Source: Saprospiraceae bacterium
Lineage (GTDB): Bacteria; Bacteroidota; Bacteroidia; Chitinophagales; Saprospiraceae
DNA length: 60,837 nucleotides
Assembly (NCBI GenBank): GCA_030728245.1
Contig: JANQZX010000109.1
Span: 9,037-69,873 of the forward strand
Reading direction: 5' to 3'
Shown here: piece by piece, positions 45,739-53,581 of the stretch
Numbering within the stretch: the first letter of the stretch is position 1
Layout: the number at the start of each line of letters is the position of its first letter
Translations under genes and position numbers: made by a program
The notes under the pieces: model-generated
Seen by the model: only the letters and a program-made list of their open reading frames with translations
Databases searched by the model: none
Told to the model about the DNA's origin: nothing

Positions 45739-45777
45739 AAAATAGTGTTTTATTATAATTGTACCATAGTTGATTAA

Positions 45778-45804
45778 AAAAGCCCGGAATTTTTCCGGGC
45801 TTTT
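45778..45804. terminator. Bidirectional terminator
   Basis: AAAAGCCCGGAA (45778-45789) and TTCCGGGCTTTT (45793-45804) form a perfect 12-bp stem with a 3-base loop. A- and T-runs lie on both sides. It separates the receptor gene from the convergent desaturase gene. Confidence 0.93.
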
Positions 45805-45807
45805 ATT

Positions 45808-46791
45808 TTATCCTTTAACACCAATCCAACTAAATTCATACGGCAGATTAGGTACTTTGATTCTTTCTGCAATTCGCTGTAATCTTGCAGGCAAAGCCAT
45901 TACATAATCTCTGGCCTTCTCTCCCTGAGCATTAAGATTAGTTACATTTCCAATTTTCCACTCCTCAAGCAATCCCTGCATGATATCAATATAGTCTTGC
46001 GTTGTATAAACACCGATTCTTTGTGCGGCATCTGAAAAATGACTGAAAGTTTCCCCCATTTTGATACCTGTTTCTCTTAAAAAGAGAGCGGGCATAACAA
46101 TTTTTTTCCTCATCATATCTTCCAGGGCCACCATCATTTCAGAAGGATCCACCTCTAAAATTCTTGTAACGAACGATTTGTAAGCTCTTGCGTGTCTTAA
46201 TTCGTCTGCTGCAATAACACCACACATTTTAGAGAGTAACTTATTTCCGTATTCCTTTGCCAACGTGGCCGTTCTTCTGTGAGAAACATTGGTTGCCAGC
46301 TCTTGAAATGAGGTATAGATAAAATTGCGATACGGATCTGAACCCGTTCCAATATCAAAACCATCGTGAATCAAATATTGAGTAGAGACCTCCATAGCTC
46401 TCATATTAATCCTTCCAGATAAATATAAATATTTATTTAGCAAATCACCATGTCTGTTTTCTTCTGCAGTCCATGCCCTAATCCAGCGACTCCATCCTTC
46501 ATTTTTCTCTTGATTAACCCCATCAACACTCATTAACCACGATTCGTAGGTTGGGAGAGCTTCCTCGGTAATACAATCACCGATCAAAACCACCAGGTAA
46601 TCATAAGGTAATTCCTTAGCCGTTTCCCTTAAAATTTTTACATCGTCAAAAAAGTTTTCACTATTGGAATCTGGCAAAAAATCCGTAGGTTGCCAAATTT
46701 TATCAACAGGCGTAAGGTATGAATCAATGATATCATCCATGTTCTTAGCCAGGAATTGCATCACTTCGATGCGATTAGGAGATAGTTGCAT
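45808..46791 (-). CDS. Acyl-ACP desaturase (stearoyl-ACP desaturase family)
   Basis: The 327-residue soluble di-iron enzyme inserts a double bond into an acyl chain bound to acyl-carrier protein, using O2 and reduced ferredoxin. The two iron-binding pairs are visible as AEENRHGDLLNKYLYLSGR (near residue 110) and AADELRHARAYKSF (near 195). The length and motif spacing match the plant and actinobacterial FA_desaturase_2 family. It probably sets membrane unsaturation. The gene is divergent from plsC, and their 106-base gap carries a dyad over the desaturase -7 element. The ferredoxin partner is not encoded nearby, but a PaaE-type reductase lies at 59073-60173. Confidence 0.93.
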   Translation of the reverse strand: MQLSPNRIEVMQFLAKNMDDIIDSYLTPVDKIWQPTDFLPDSNSENFFDDVKILRETAKELPYDYLVVLIGDCITEEALPTYESWLMSVDGVNQEKNEGWSRWIRAWTAEENRHGDLLNKYLYLSGRINMRAMEVSTQYLIHDGFDIGTGSDPYRNFIYTSFQELATNVSHRRTATLAKEYGNKLLSKMCGVIAADELRHARAYKSFVTRILEVDPSEMMVALEDMMRKKIVMPALFLRETGIKMGETFSHFSDAAQRIGVYTTQDYIDIMQGLLEEWKIGNVTNLNAQGEKARDYVMALPARLQRIAERIKVPNLPYEFSWIGVKG

Positions 46792-46824
46792 GAAATATGT
46801 TATTGGTGTTTTTGGAATTTTGAT

Positions 46825-46840
46825 TTGTACAAATGTACAA
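46825..46840 (-). promoter_or_regulatory. Desaturase promoter overlapped by a 6-bp dyad
   Basis: TTGTAC (46825-46830) and GTACAA (46835-46840) are perfect inverted arms around AAAT. On the minus strand the dyad contains TACATTTG (46830-46837), an exact -7 box, 38 bases before the desaturase ATG. A repressor bound here would shut the desaturase off and could also affect plsC on the other strand. Confidence 0.55.
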
Positions 46841-46856
46841 CTTTTATAAGTAATTA

Positions 46857-46864
46857 ATAATTTC
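46857..46864 (+). promoter_or_regulatory. Candidate -7 element (TAATTTCG) for plsC
   Basis: TAATTTCG is one base from TAnnTTTG and lies 33 bases before ATG 46898. It is the plus-strand counterpart of the desaturase promoter in the same divergent gap. Confidence 0.3.
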
Positions 46865-46897
46865 GCACCGTTTATACTTAAAATATAGTATTAAAAA

Positions 46898-47644
46898 ATG
46901 AGAAAAATTATCGATTTTATTCTTAGTGCCCTTTGTATGGGTTCTTTTTTTCTGCTTTTGGTTATTTTTCACCCTATCCAATGGATTGCTTATCAGACCA
47001 TTGGAGAAAAAGCACAAAGAAGGGTTGTTGAAATATTAAACTTCTTCCTTGTTGGCACCCTTTTGTATATTTTTTCTAAAATATCGTTTACCTTTCTTGA
47101 AAGACCGCCTTTGGACAGGCGTATTATTTTTATTGCCAATCATCAAAGTATGCATGACATACCAGCATTGATTTGGTTTCTCAGAAAATACAAACCTGTT
47201 TTTGTTTCCAAAATCTCTTTAGGAAAAGGCATTCCCAGTATTTCATACAATTTACAAAAGAGTGGCGCGGCACTCATTGACAGAAAAGATGGTAAACAAG
47301 CTATAAGAGAAATAGTGCGAATGGCGGAACAGGTGGTTGAAAAAAAGCAGGCTACGCTTATTTTTCCGGAAGGAACCAGAGCTACAACAGAACAATTGTT
47401 ACCTTTTATGACGGGCGGTATTGCCGCATTGGTAAAGAAAATACCCAATGCATGGATAGTACCCATAGCCATAAGTGGCAATGCAACCATGAACCCCAAG
47501 GGCCTTTTTCCTTTAAAATCAGGCCAAAATTTAAGCTGGACTGTATTACCTGGTTTTTCCACCGATCAACTCAATGCAACTGAAATTTGTCAAAAAGTAG
47601 AATCTCAAATTAATAACTACAGGCAATTACTTCATCAGAAATAA
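46898..47644 (+). CDS. plsC: 1-acyl-sn-glycerol-3-phosphate acyltransferase
   Basis: The 248-residue membrane-bound enzyme adds the second acyl chain to lysophosphatidic acid, giving phosphatidic acid. The catalytic H-x4-D motif is NHQSMHD with H82 and D87. The acyl-acceptor motif is LIFPEGTRA (around 155). VPIAISGN and similar strands complete the PlsC fold. An N-terminal helix (about residues 8-35) anchors it in the inner membrane. It is divergent from the acyl-ACP desaturase, so chain unsaturation and phospholipid assembly may be co-regulated. tatA follows after 62 bases with its own promoter. Confidence 0.92.
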   Translation: MRKIIDFILSALCMGSFFLLLVIFHPIQWIAYQTIGEKAQRRVVEILNFFLVGTLLYIFSKISFTFLERPPLDRRIIFIANHQSMHDIPALIWFLRKYKPVFVSKISLGKGIPSISYNLQKSGAALIDRKDGKQAIREIVRMAEQVVEKKQATLIFPEGTRATTEQLLPFMTGGIAALVKKIPNAWIVPIAISGNATMNPKGLFPLKSGQNLSWTVLPGFSTDQLNATEICQKVESQINNYRQLLHQK

Positions 47645-47656
47645 CCTACTTTTAAA

Positions 47657-47687
47657 TTGTACTTTATTATTTAATTTCGTATATTTG
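47657..47687 (+). promoter_or_regulatory. tatA promoter
   Basis: TTG (47657-47659) and TATATTTG (47680-47687) are separated by 20 bases, matching the Bacteroidota promoter consensus in sequence and spacing. The -7 box ends 19 bases before ATG 47707. A second -7-like TAATTTCG lies immediately before it at 47672-47679. Confidence 0.8.
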
Positions 47688-47706
47688 AATTTCTAAAACT
47701 AAAATA

Positions 47707-47925
47707 ATGAATCTTCATCTTTTTATTTTCGGTCAAGGTCCTTGGGAAGTAGTTCTCATTTTTGGTGCCGTTCTCCTACTTTTCGGTGGCAAGAAAATTC
47801 CTGAGTTGATGCGTGGCATTGGAAAAGGTATCCGCGAATTTAATTCCGCTCGTTCTACTTTAGAAACTGAATTAAAGGAAGGTACCAAAGAAGCCGAACG
47901 TGCTCGTTTGGAAGAACAAAAATAA
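47707..47925 (+). CDS. tatA: Twin-arginine translocase subunit TatA/TatE
   Basis: A 72-residue protein that assembles the pore of the Tat pathway for folded proteins. One transmembrane helix (about residues 11-26, [17 protein letters not shown]) leads through the FGGKKIPEL hinge into the amphipathic helix [14 protein letters not shown] and a charged tail. The length is typical of small Bacteroidota TatA proteins. tatC is not adjacent. A likely Tat substrate, the isomerase at 35652-36572, lies in the same window. Two hairpins follow the stop. Confidence 0.95.
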   Translation: MNLHLFIFGQGPWEVVLIFGAVLLLFGGKKIPELMRGIGKGIREFNSARSTLETELKEGTKEAERARLEEQK

Positions 47926-47939
47926 ATGTTATTAAAATA

Positions 47940-47956
47940 AATAACCGCTGGTTATT
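47940..47956 (+). terminator. Intrinsic terminator of tatA
   Basis: AATAACC and GGTTATT form a perfect 7-bp stem with a 3-base loop, followed by GTTTTTAT, 14 bases after the tatA stop. Confidence 0.7.
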
Positions 47957-47970
47957 GTTTTTATATCTAT

Positions 47971-48008
47971 AATATACACATTATATGTTTTCATATATTG
48001 TGTATATT
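47971..48008. terminator. Second, longer hairpin between tatA and the transglycosylase
   Basis: Seventeen-base arms 47971-47987 and 47992-48008 pair with one mismatch around a TTTT loop. A run of eight T follows on the plus strand. It probably backs up the tatA terminator and also ends the convergent transglycosylase transcript. Confidence 0.7.
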
Positions 48009-48037
48009 TTTTTTGATTTATGTACCTATTTAAGATT

Positions 48038-49471
48038 TTACTTCTCCTGAACTTGCTTCTTTACCTTGATGGTACGACCTGGACGGAGTATAAAGTTTCT
48101 GTCTAACTGGTTCCACATTAACAAATCGGAAAAAGTTACCCCTTCAATTTTCATGGCAATTTCAAAGAGAGATTCTGGTTTTTGAACCTTATAAAGAATA
48201 AACTCCTCTTTCTTGATACTGGCTGCCTCTCTTGAAAACCTGTAGGTTAGATTTGACTCTCCCAATTGGTTAGGTAAGTCCATGTTTGTTAATTCATTTA
48301 CATTGGGCCCTCCTTCCCTATCCTGATGAATTACCACATCATCTGTATGATAAACCAATATGGGTTGGCAGTAGTCAAGGGTTCCATTTTTTATTTTATT
48401 CCAGGCCTTTAATTGAGCAATGCCACACTTAAATAGTTCAGATAAGTCTTCCAGACTTTCTCCATGGTGGGTGTAATAAATAGTTTTATTATAAGGCGCG
48501 TTCATATCCTCTTTAGGAAGTTCAATATGAATAGGATTAGAGGAAATAGAAGCAAACTTATCTGCATCTGGCAATTGGGAATTCAACCATTTATTTACCA
48601 GAGGTCCAACTCTTCTTGGAAGAAAGATATCAAAACCCTTTTCCGAAGCGGGAATGACACTTTTCCGAAAAGAGGGATTGAGTAATTCTATCGTTTCCAG
48701 AGAAAGCCCAGTCAGTTTTGCAATCGTTTCGAAACTTATACCACTATAAATTTTAAAAGCCTGGGTTAACTGCAAGTCCAATGGGGGAAGCTCAGGATCA
48801 AGACCATGCGCTTCAGCAAAAGTAGAGAGGTAGTTAGCTGCAATATAACCTGGAACATAATTGGCCGTTTCTTTAGGCAAATAATTTCTAATCTCCCAAT
48901 AATCAGTACTTCTTCCTCTCTTTACAGCTCTAATTACTCTTCCACTTCCACTATTATAAGCCGCAATAGCCAATTCCCAGGAACCAAACTGGGCATATAA
49001 ATCTTTCAAATATTTAACAGCTGCCTTAGTTGAAGCTCTGGGATCACACCTTTCATCTACTTGACTGTCAACACGTAGTCCGTAAAATCTGCCTGTTGGC
49101 GCCATGAATTGCCAAAGACCTACAGCACCTGCATGAGAAAGTGCCCGCGGCTCCAGGGCTGATTCTACTACGGCGAGATATTTTAAATCTTTTGGCAAGC
49201 CTGCCTCCTCGAGATAATCCTCGAACATTGGAAAGTACAATAACTGTTTTCCTAGCATTCTTTCTGCACCTCGTCTTCCTCTAACGGTGTAAGTCTTCAA
49301 ATAACTCTTAACAGCTACATCGTATCTTGCCTTAATCACCTCATTATTCATAGTAGCTAAACGAGCTATTATTCCCTCTTCATCATAAGGAACCGGCTCA
49401 GCTTCCGGTGTAAAGGAAGCCAAACTTAGGACCATAAGAACAGCAAATCCTATAATTTTGATTCGCATCAT
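48038..49471 (-). CDS. MltD-like lytic transglycosylase with two LysM domains
   Basis: The 477-residue envelope enzyme cleaves peptidoglycan between MurNAc and GlcNAc, leaving a 1,6-anhydro end. The signal peptide (residues 2-20, MRIKIIGFAVLMVLSLASF) precedes an SLT domain (about 85-220). Its catalytic glutamate is E103 in AVVESALEPRALS, followed by AGAVGLWQFMAPTGRFYGL and ELAIAAYNSGSGRV. Two C-terminal LysM-type domains (about 345-390 and 425-475; the second with LYKVQKPESLFEIAMKIEG) hold it on the cell wall. The arrangement matches MltD. No lipobox was found, so it may be soluble rather than a lipoprotein. The preceding codon (also Met) could serve as an alternative start. Confidence 0.92.
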   Translation of the reverse strand: MMRIKIIGFAVLMVLSLASFTPEAEPVPYDEEGIIARLATMNNEVIKARYDVAVKSYLKTYTVRGRRGAERMLGKQLLYFPMFEDYLEEAGLPKDLKYLAVVESALEPRALSHAGAVGLWQFMAPTGRFYGLRVDSQVDERCDPRASTKAAVKYLKDLYAQFGSWELAIAAYNSGSGRVIRAVKRGRSTDYWEIRNYLPKETANYVPGYIAANYLSTFAEAHGLDPELPPLDLQLTQAFKIYSGISFETIAKLTGLSLETIELLNPSFRKSVIPASEKGFDIFLPRRVGPLVNKWLNSQLPDADKFASISSNPIHIELPKEDMNAPYNKTIYYTHHGESLEDLSELFKCGIAQLKAWNKIKNGTLDYCQPILVYHTDDVVIHQDREGGPNVNELTNMDLPNQLGESNLTYRFSREAASIKKEEFILYKVQKPESLFEIAMKIEGVTFSDLLMWNQLDRNFILRPGRTIKVKKQVQEK

Positions 49472-49588
49472 TTTAAAACTTTATTCAAAAGGCTTAAAAG
49501 TACAAAAAAATATGTTTTTATACTGATATTAGTCCTAAATAATGCGTCATAATCTTTTAACTCCTGAAAAATTATGTATAGAATTATT

Positions 49589-49596
49589 TATATTCG
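49589..49596 (+). promoter_or_regulatory. Candidate -7 element (TATATTCG)
   Basis: TATATTCG ends 14 bases before ATG 49611 of the mannose-1-phosphate guanylyltransferase gene and differs from TAnnTTTG by one base. It is identical to the element upstream of the S41 protease on the other strand. Confidence 0.35.
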
Positions 49597-49610
49597 CAAA
49601 AATTTAAGAG

Positions 49611-50681
49611 ATGGAACTAAATAAAAATACTTTTGTAGCCATTCTAGCCGGAGGAATTGGCAGCAGATTTTGGCCTGCGAGCCGAGAAGATCGACCAAAA
49701 CAATTTCTTGACATAACGAATTGTGGAAAATCATTACTTCAATTAACTTTCGATAGGTTCAAACACATTTGTCCCGAGAATCAAATTTATATTGTAACAA
49801 ACGAGCAATATGTACCCTTAGTTAAGGAACAATTGCCCCAGGTTCACTCTGACCAAATCATCGGAGAGCCAGGTAGAAATAATACCGCACCCTGTGTTGC
49901 TTATACTGCCTTTAAAATACACGCACAGAACGAACAGGCAAATTTGATTGTTGCTCCTTCTGATCATCTTATTATGCAGGAATTTTCCTTCATCAAAACC
50001 ATAGAGGAAGCATTATCTTTTAGCGCATCCAATGATGCCCTGGTAACATTGGGTATTCAACCAGTCCGACCGGATACAGGTTATGGTTACATACAAAAAA
50101 TTAAAACACCCGTAGAGGGCAATGTTTATAAAGTTATCAGATTTGCTGAAAAACCACCCTTAAATACTGCAAAAGAGTACGTTGAAAGTGGTGATTATCT
50201 GTGGAACGCAGGTATATTCATCTGGCGAACCAGTATATTGTTAAAGGCATTTAAAAATTATGCACCGGAAATTTATTCTATATTACATGCCGGAGCAGAC
50301 CTTTATAACACTAGTGCCGAAGATGCTTTCATCAAAAGAGAATATCCAAAAACGCCTTCAATTTCCGTTGATTATGCTATTATGGAAAAAGCAGATAATG
50401 TTTTTACACTGCCCGGAGATTGGGGTTGGTCCGATTTGGGTACCTGGGCATCTTTGTATGCAGAATCTCCTAAAAATAGTCAAGGAAATGTAAATACAAA
50501 TGAAAACTGCTTGCTTTACAATACAACGGGTTGCCTTCTACGGATTCCAGAATATAAAAAATTGGTTGTCAAAGACTTACACGATTTCATGATTATTGAT
50601 GAAGGAGATATTCTCCTGATTCATCCTTTAAATAAAGAACAGGAAATAAAATCGATAGCAGAAGATGTTAAAAATCTTTGA
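49611..50681 (+). CDS. manC: Mannose-1-phosphate guanylyltransferase
   Basis: The 356-residue enzyme makes GDP-mannose from GTP and mannose-1-phosphate for surface polysaccharides and glycoproteins. The nucleotide-binding signature is AILAGGIGSRFWPASRED with RPKQF (residues 11-33). The metal and sugar loops follow in GEPGRNNTAPCVAY, APSDHLI and RFAEKPP, and YLWNAGIFIWR is typical of the family. This is the short monofunctional form: the phosphomannose isomerase cupin of bifunctional ManC/AlgA is absent. No polysaccharide genes adjoin it. A candidate -7 element lies close upstream and an A/T-rich hairpin lies downstream. Confidence 0.94.
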   Translation: MELNKNTFVAILAGGIGSRFWPASREDRPKQFLDITNCGKSLLQLTFDRFKHICPENQIYIVTNEQYVPLVKEQLPQVHSDQIIGEPGRNNTAPCVAYTAFKIHAQNEQANLIVAPSDHLIMQEFSFIKTIEEALSFSASNDALVTLGIQPVRPDTGYGYIQKIKTPVEGNVYKVIRFAEKPPLNTAKEYVESGDYLWNAGIFIWRTSILLKAFKNYAPEIYSILHAGADLYNTSAEDAFIKREYPKTPSISVDYAIMEKADNVFTLPGDWGWSDLGTWASLYAESPKNSQGNVNTNENCLLYNTTGCLLRIPEYKKLVVKDLHDFMIIDEGDILLIHPLNKEQEIKSIAEDVKNL

Positions 50682-50694
50682 TTATATCCGTTTT

Positions 50695-50745
50695 AAACAT
50701 TTATTCTCAATTTTCATTATATTAAAATTGAAATAATAAATGTTT
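50695..50745. terminator. Imperfect nested hairpin after manC
   Basis: Outer arms AAACATTTATT (50695-50705) and AATAAATGTTT (50735-50745), and inner arms TCAATTTT (50707-50714) and AAAATTGA (50724-50731), give 19 pairs with one small internal loop. TTTTT follows within 20 bases. It may terminate manC; the stem has almost no G-C pairs. Confidence 0.4.
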
Positions 50746-50806
50746 TAACCGATTTTTATTCAAAAATTGTTTAATTTTAGAGAAAGTCACCTTCAACAAA
50801 TATTTA

Positions 50807-53032
50807 ATGACCCCTCTCAATAGTATCGAAAACATGGTTTTTGCAAAAGAAGATCTTTATTTTTCCCTTCAAAAATTCTTTGGCTTCGATCGCTTTAAAG
50901 GTAACCAAGAAGAAATAATCCAAAGTGTTCTCTCAGGTAGAGATACTTTCGTTATCCTTCCTACTGGTGGCGGAAAATCACTCTGTTACCAACTCCCCGC
51001 TTTAATGCTTGAGGGAACGGCCATTATTATCTCTCCGCTCATTGCATTAATGAAAAATCAGGTTGATTCCATTCGCGGACACAGTCAGACCGATGAAATT
51101 GCTCATTTTCTAAATTCTTCCCTGAGCAAAGTTCAAATGAAACAGGTCAAGCAGGATATAGCCGATGGTAAAACCAAAATGCTTTTCATCGCTCCGGAAA
51201 CCTTGACTAAAGACGAAAATATAGAGTTCTTTCAGTCCGTAAATGTATCCTTCGTTGCTATTGATGAAGCGCATTGTATTTCCGAATGGGGACATGATTT
51301 CAGACCAGAATATCGAAGAATTAAAGCAATGCTCGATGCTATTAGAAAAGAGGTTCCCGTGGTTGCATTGACAGCAACAGCCACTCCGAAAGTGCAGTCC
51401 GACATAGTGAAAAATCTCGATATGCGCGGTGAAAATATTTTTATCGATTCATTTAATCGTACGAATCTGTACTACGAGATAAGACCTAAATTACAACCGG
51501 AACAAACGATAAAGCATATTGTCCAGATTATTAAAGCCCACCCAAATCAGTCAGGTATCGTTTATGTTCAAAGTAGGCGCGCTGCCGAGGAAATAGCGAA
51601 AACCTTGTTGGTCAATGATGTGAAAGCAGCGCCTTACCATGCAGGTCTCGACCCTAAAGTAAGAAGTAAAACCCAGGACAATTTCCTGATGGAGGAAATT
51701 GACATCATTGTCGCAACCATTGCCTTTGGTATGGGTATTGATAAACCCGATGTTCGATTGGTTATCCATTATGATATTCCTAAAAGTATAGAAAATTATT
51801 ATCAGGAAACAGGTCGTGGTGGACGAGACGGCCTGGAAGGAAAATGTATAGCCTTCTTTTCCTACAGAGATATTTTGCGTCTTGAAAAGTTTTTACGCGA
51901 TAAACCTGTCGCTGAAAGAGAAATGGGCATGCAACTTATGCAGGAAATAATGGCCTATTCAGAGACAGCTGCCTGCCGTAGAAAATTCTTACTCCATTAT
52001 TTTGGTGAAGAATTTGATGATACCCATTGCACTAATATGTGCGATAATTGCAAATTCCCTAAGGAGAAAAAGGAGATAAAAGAAGAAATGAAAACGGCTC
52101 TATTGTCCGTTTTAGATCTGAAACAGAATTTTGGCATAAAAATCCTCGTAGAATTTATTCTCGGGGTAGATAATAAAGAAAATAGAGACTTTAATTTCAA
52201 TAAACTGGAGAGATACGCCTCTGGAAAAAATCAAGAGGCTAATTTTTGGTTCTCTGTTTTCAGACATGCCCTCCTGAACGAGTTTCTTTATAAAGATATT
52301 GAAAGTTATGGTCTTCTAAAAATGACCGATAAAGGAAAGCAGTTTATTCAGGAACCTTTTTCTCTACAAATACCTATTAATCAAAATTTTTCAGCTTTAT
52401 CAGCGGAATTTATCGAGGAATCTTCCAAGCATGCAGCCCTTGATACCGTCTTATTCAGTTTACTGAAAGATCTACGTAAGAAAGAGGCAAAGCGCCTTTC
52501 CCTGCCTCCTTTTGTCATTTTTCAAGAGGCGTCTTTAGAGGACATGGCTACTCAATATCCTATTTCCTTAGATGATATGACGCTGATCGCTGGCGTCAGC
52601 AGAGGAAAAGCTATACGTTATGGAAAACCGTTTATCCAACTCATAGCCAAATATGTTGAAGAAAATGAGGTGGAAAGACCCGACGATATTCTAATCCGCC
52701 AGGTAGCAAATAAATCAAAAGTAAAAGTGCAGATTATTCAGGGAATTGATAGAAAAATGCCGCTTGATGATCTGGCAAAATCTAATCAACTCTCTTTAGA
52801 TGAGCTTCTTACTGAGATGGAGGCTATTGTTGAATCTGGTACCAAATTAAATATAGATTATTATATCGAAGAGGCTATTGACGAAGGTGCAAGAGATGAA
52901 ATTTATGATTATTTTATGGAGGCAGAAACAGATTTACTCAAACCAGCTATTAAATCGTTGCAAGAAGAGGATATCACAGAGGAAGAAATTAGAATTTTTA
53001 GAATTAAATTCCTTTCTGATCTGGCAAATTAA
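50807..53032 (+). CDS. recQ: ATP-dependent DNA helicase RecQ
   Basis: The 741-residue 3'-5' helicase acts in recombinational repair. The helicase core has LPTGGGKSLCYQLPAL and DEAH at 153-156 (AIDEAHCISEWGHDF). Motif VI includes YYQETGRGGRDG. The RecQ zinc site has four cysteines in CRRKFLLHYFG and CTNMCDNC, followed by the winged-helix RQC domain (about 410-520) and an HRDC domain (about 525-610). The last 110 residues form an extra helical domain of the kind found in long Bacteroidota RecQ proteins, where E. coli RecQ would have ended at 609. aroQ starts 10 bases downstream on the same transcript. Confidence 0.96.
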   Translation: MTPLNSIENMVFAKEDLYFSLQKFFGFDRFKGNQEEIIQSVLSGRDTFVILPTGGGKSLCYQLPALMLEGTAIIISPLIALMKNQVDSIRGHSQTDEIAHFLNSSLSKVQMKQVKQDIADGKTKMLFIAPETLTKDENIEFFQSVNVSFVAIDEAHCISEWGHDFRPEYRRIKAMLDAIRKEVPVVALTATATPKVQSDIVKNLDMRGENIFIDSFNRTNLYYEIRPKLQPEQTIKHIVQIIKAHPNQSGIVYVQSRRAAEEIAKTLLVNDVKAAPYHAGLDPKVRSKTQDNFLMEEIDIIVATIAFGMGIDKPDVRLVIHYDIPKSIENYYQETGRGGRDGLEGKCIAFFSYRDILRLEKFLRDKPVAEREMGMQLMQEIMAYSETAACRRKFLLHYFGEEFDDTHCTNMCDNCKFPKEKKEIKEEMKTALLSVLDLKQNFGIKILVEFILGVDNKENRDFNFNKLERYASGKNQEANFWFSVFRHALLNEFLYKDIESYGLLKMTDKGKQFIQEPFSLQIPINQNFSALSAEFIEESSKHAALDTVLFSLLKDLRKKEAKRLSLPPFVIFQEASLEDMATQYPISLDDMTLIAGVSRGKAIRYGKPFIQLIAKYVEENEVERPDDILIRQVANKSKVKVQIIQGIDRKMPLDDLAKSNQLSLDELLTEMEAIVESGTKLNIDYYIEEAIDEGARDEIYDYFMEAETDLLKPAIKSLQEEDITEEEIRIFRIKFLSDLAN

Positions 53033-53041
53033 CAGCTCAAT

Positions 53042-53479
53042 ATGATGGATCTGCTTATTATAAATGGCCCTAATTTGAATCTTCTCGGCAAAAGAGAACC
53101 CTCCGTGTATGGAAGTCAATCTTTCGATGATTTTTTTTCTTCTCTCAAACTAAAGTACCCTTCATTGAACCTGTCTTATTTCCAAAGTAACCATGAAGGT
53201 GAAATTATTGACAAATTACATGAAAAAGGGTTTGATTGTCAAGGAATTATTCTAAATGCAGGTGCTTACACTCATACTTCTATTGCTATTAGAGACGCCA
53301 TCTCTGCCATTACAACGCCTGTCATTGAAGTACATATTTCAAATGTTCACGCCAGGGAACCTTTTAGACATCATTCTACCATTTCACCCGTTTCAAAAGG
53401 AGTTATTATTGGTCTTGGATTAATGGGTTACACGTTAGCTATTGACTATTTTGTTGACAGCTTGAGTACTCAACCTTAA
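53042..53479 (+). CDS. aroQ: Type II 3-dehydroquinate dehydratase
   Basis: The 145-residue dodecameric enzyme catalyses the third step of the shikimate pathway. IINGPNLNLLGKREPSVYG supplies the substrate-binding Asn and the catalytic base Y23. ILNAGAYTHTSIAIRDA carries the second block, and EVHISNVHAREPFRHHS the active-site histidine and arginines. The length is exactly that of the family. No other aromatic biosynthesis gene is nearby. It is coupled to recQ by a 9-base gap. A second ATG at 53045 is in frame and could be used. Confidence 0.96.
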   Translation: MMDLLIINGPNLNLLGKREPSVYGSQSFDDFFSSLKLKYPSLNLSYFQSNHEGEIIDKLHEKGFDCQGIILNAGAYTHTSIAIRDAISAITTPVIEVHISNVHAREPFRHHSTISPVSKGVIIGLGLMGYTLAIDYFVDSLSTQP

Positions 53480-53554
53480 TGTTTAGAAATATTCCAAATT
53501 ACAGTGTCTGACTACTTGTTACAATTGTATGACAGTTCTACCATTTCTATGGAT

Positions 53555-53562
53555 TACATTTG
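53555..53562 (+). promoter_or_regulatory. -7 promoter element for hemA
   Basis: TACATTTG matches TAnnTTTG exactly and ends 19 bases before ATG 53582, in the 102-base gap after aroQ. No TTG occurs at the usual -33 distance (the nearest is 27 bases upstream). Confidence 0.5.
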
Positions 53563-53581
53563 TCAACAATTTTAAAGTATT

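Noticed and set aside
47143-47562. Open frame of 139 codons on the minus strand
   Set aside because: It lies wholly inside plsC, whose catalytic motifs are clear in the plus frame.
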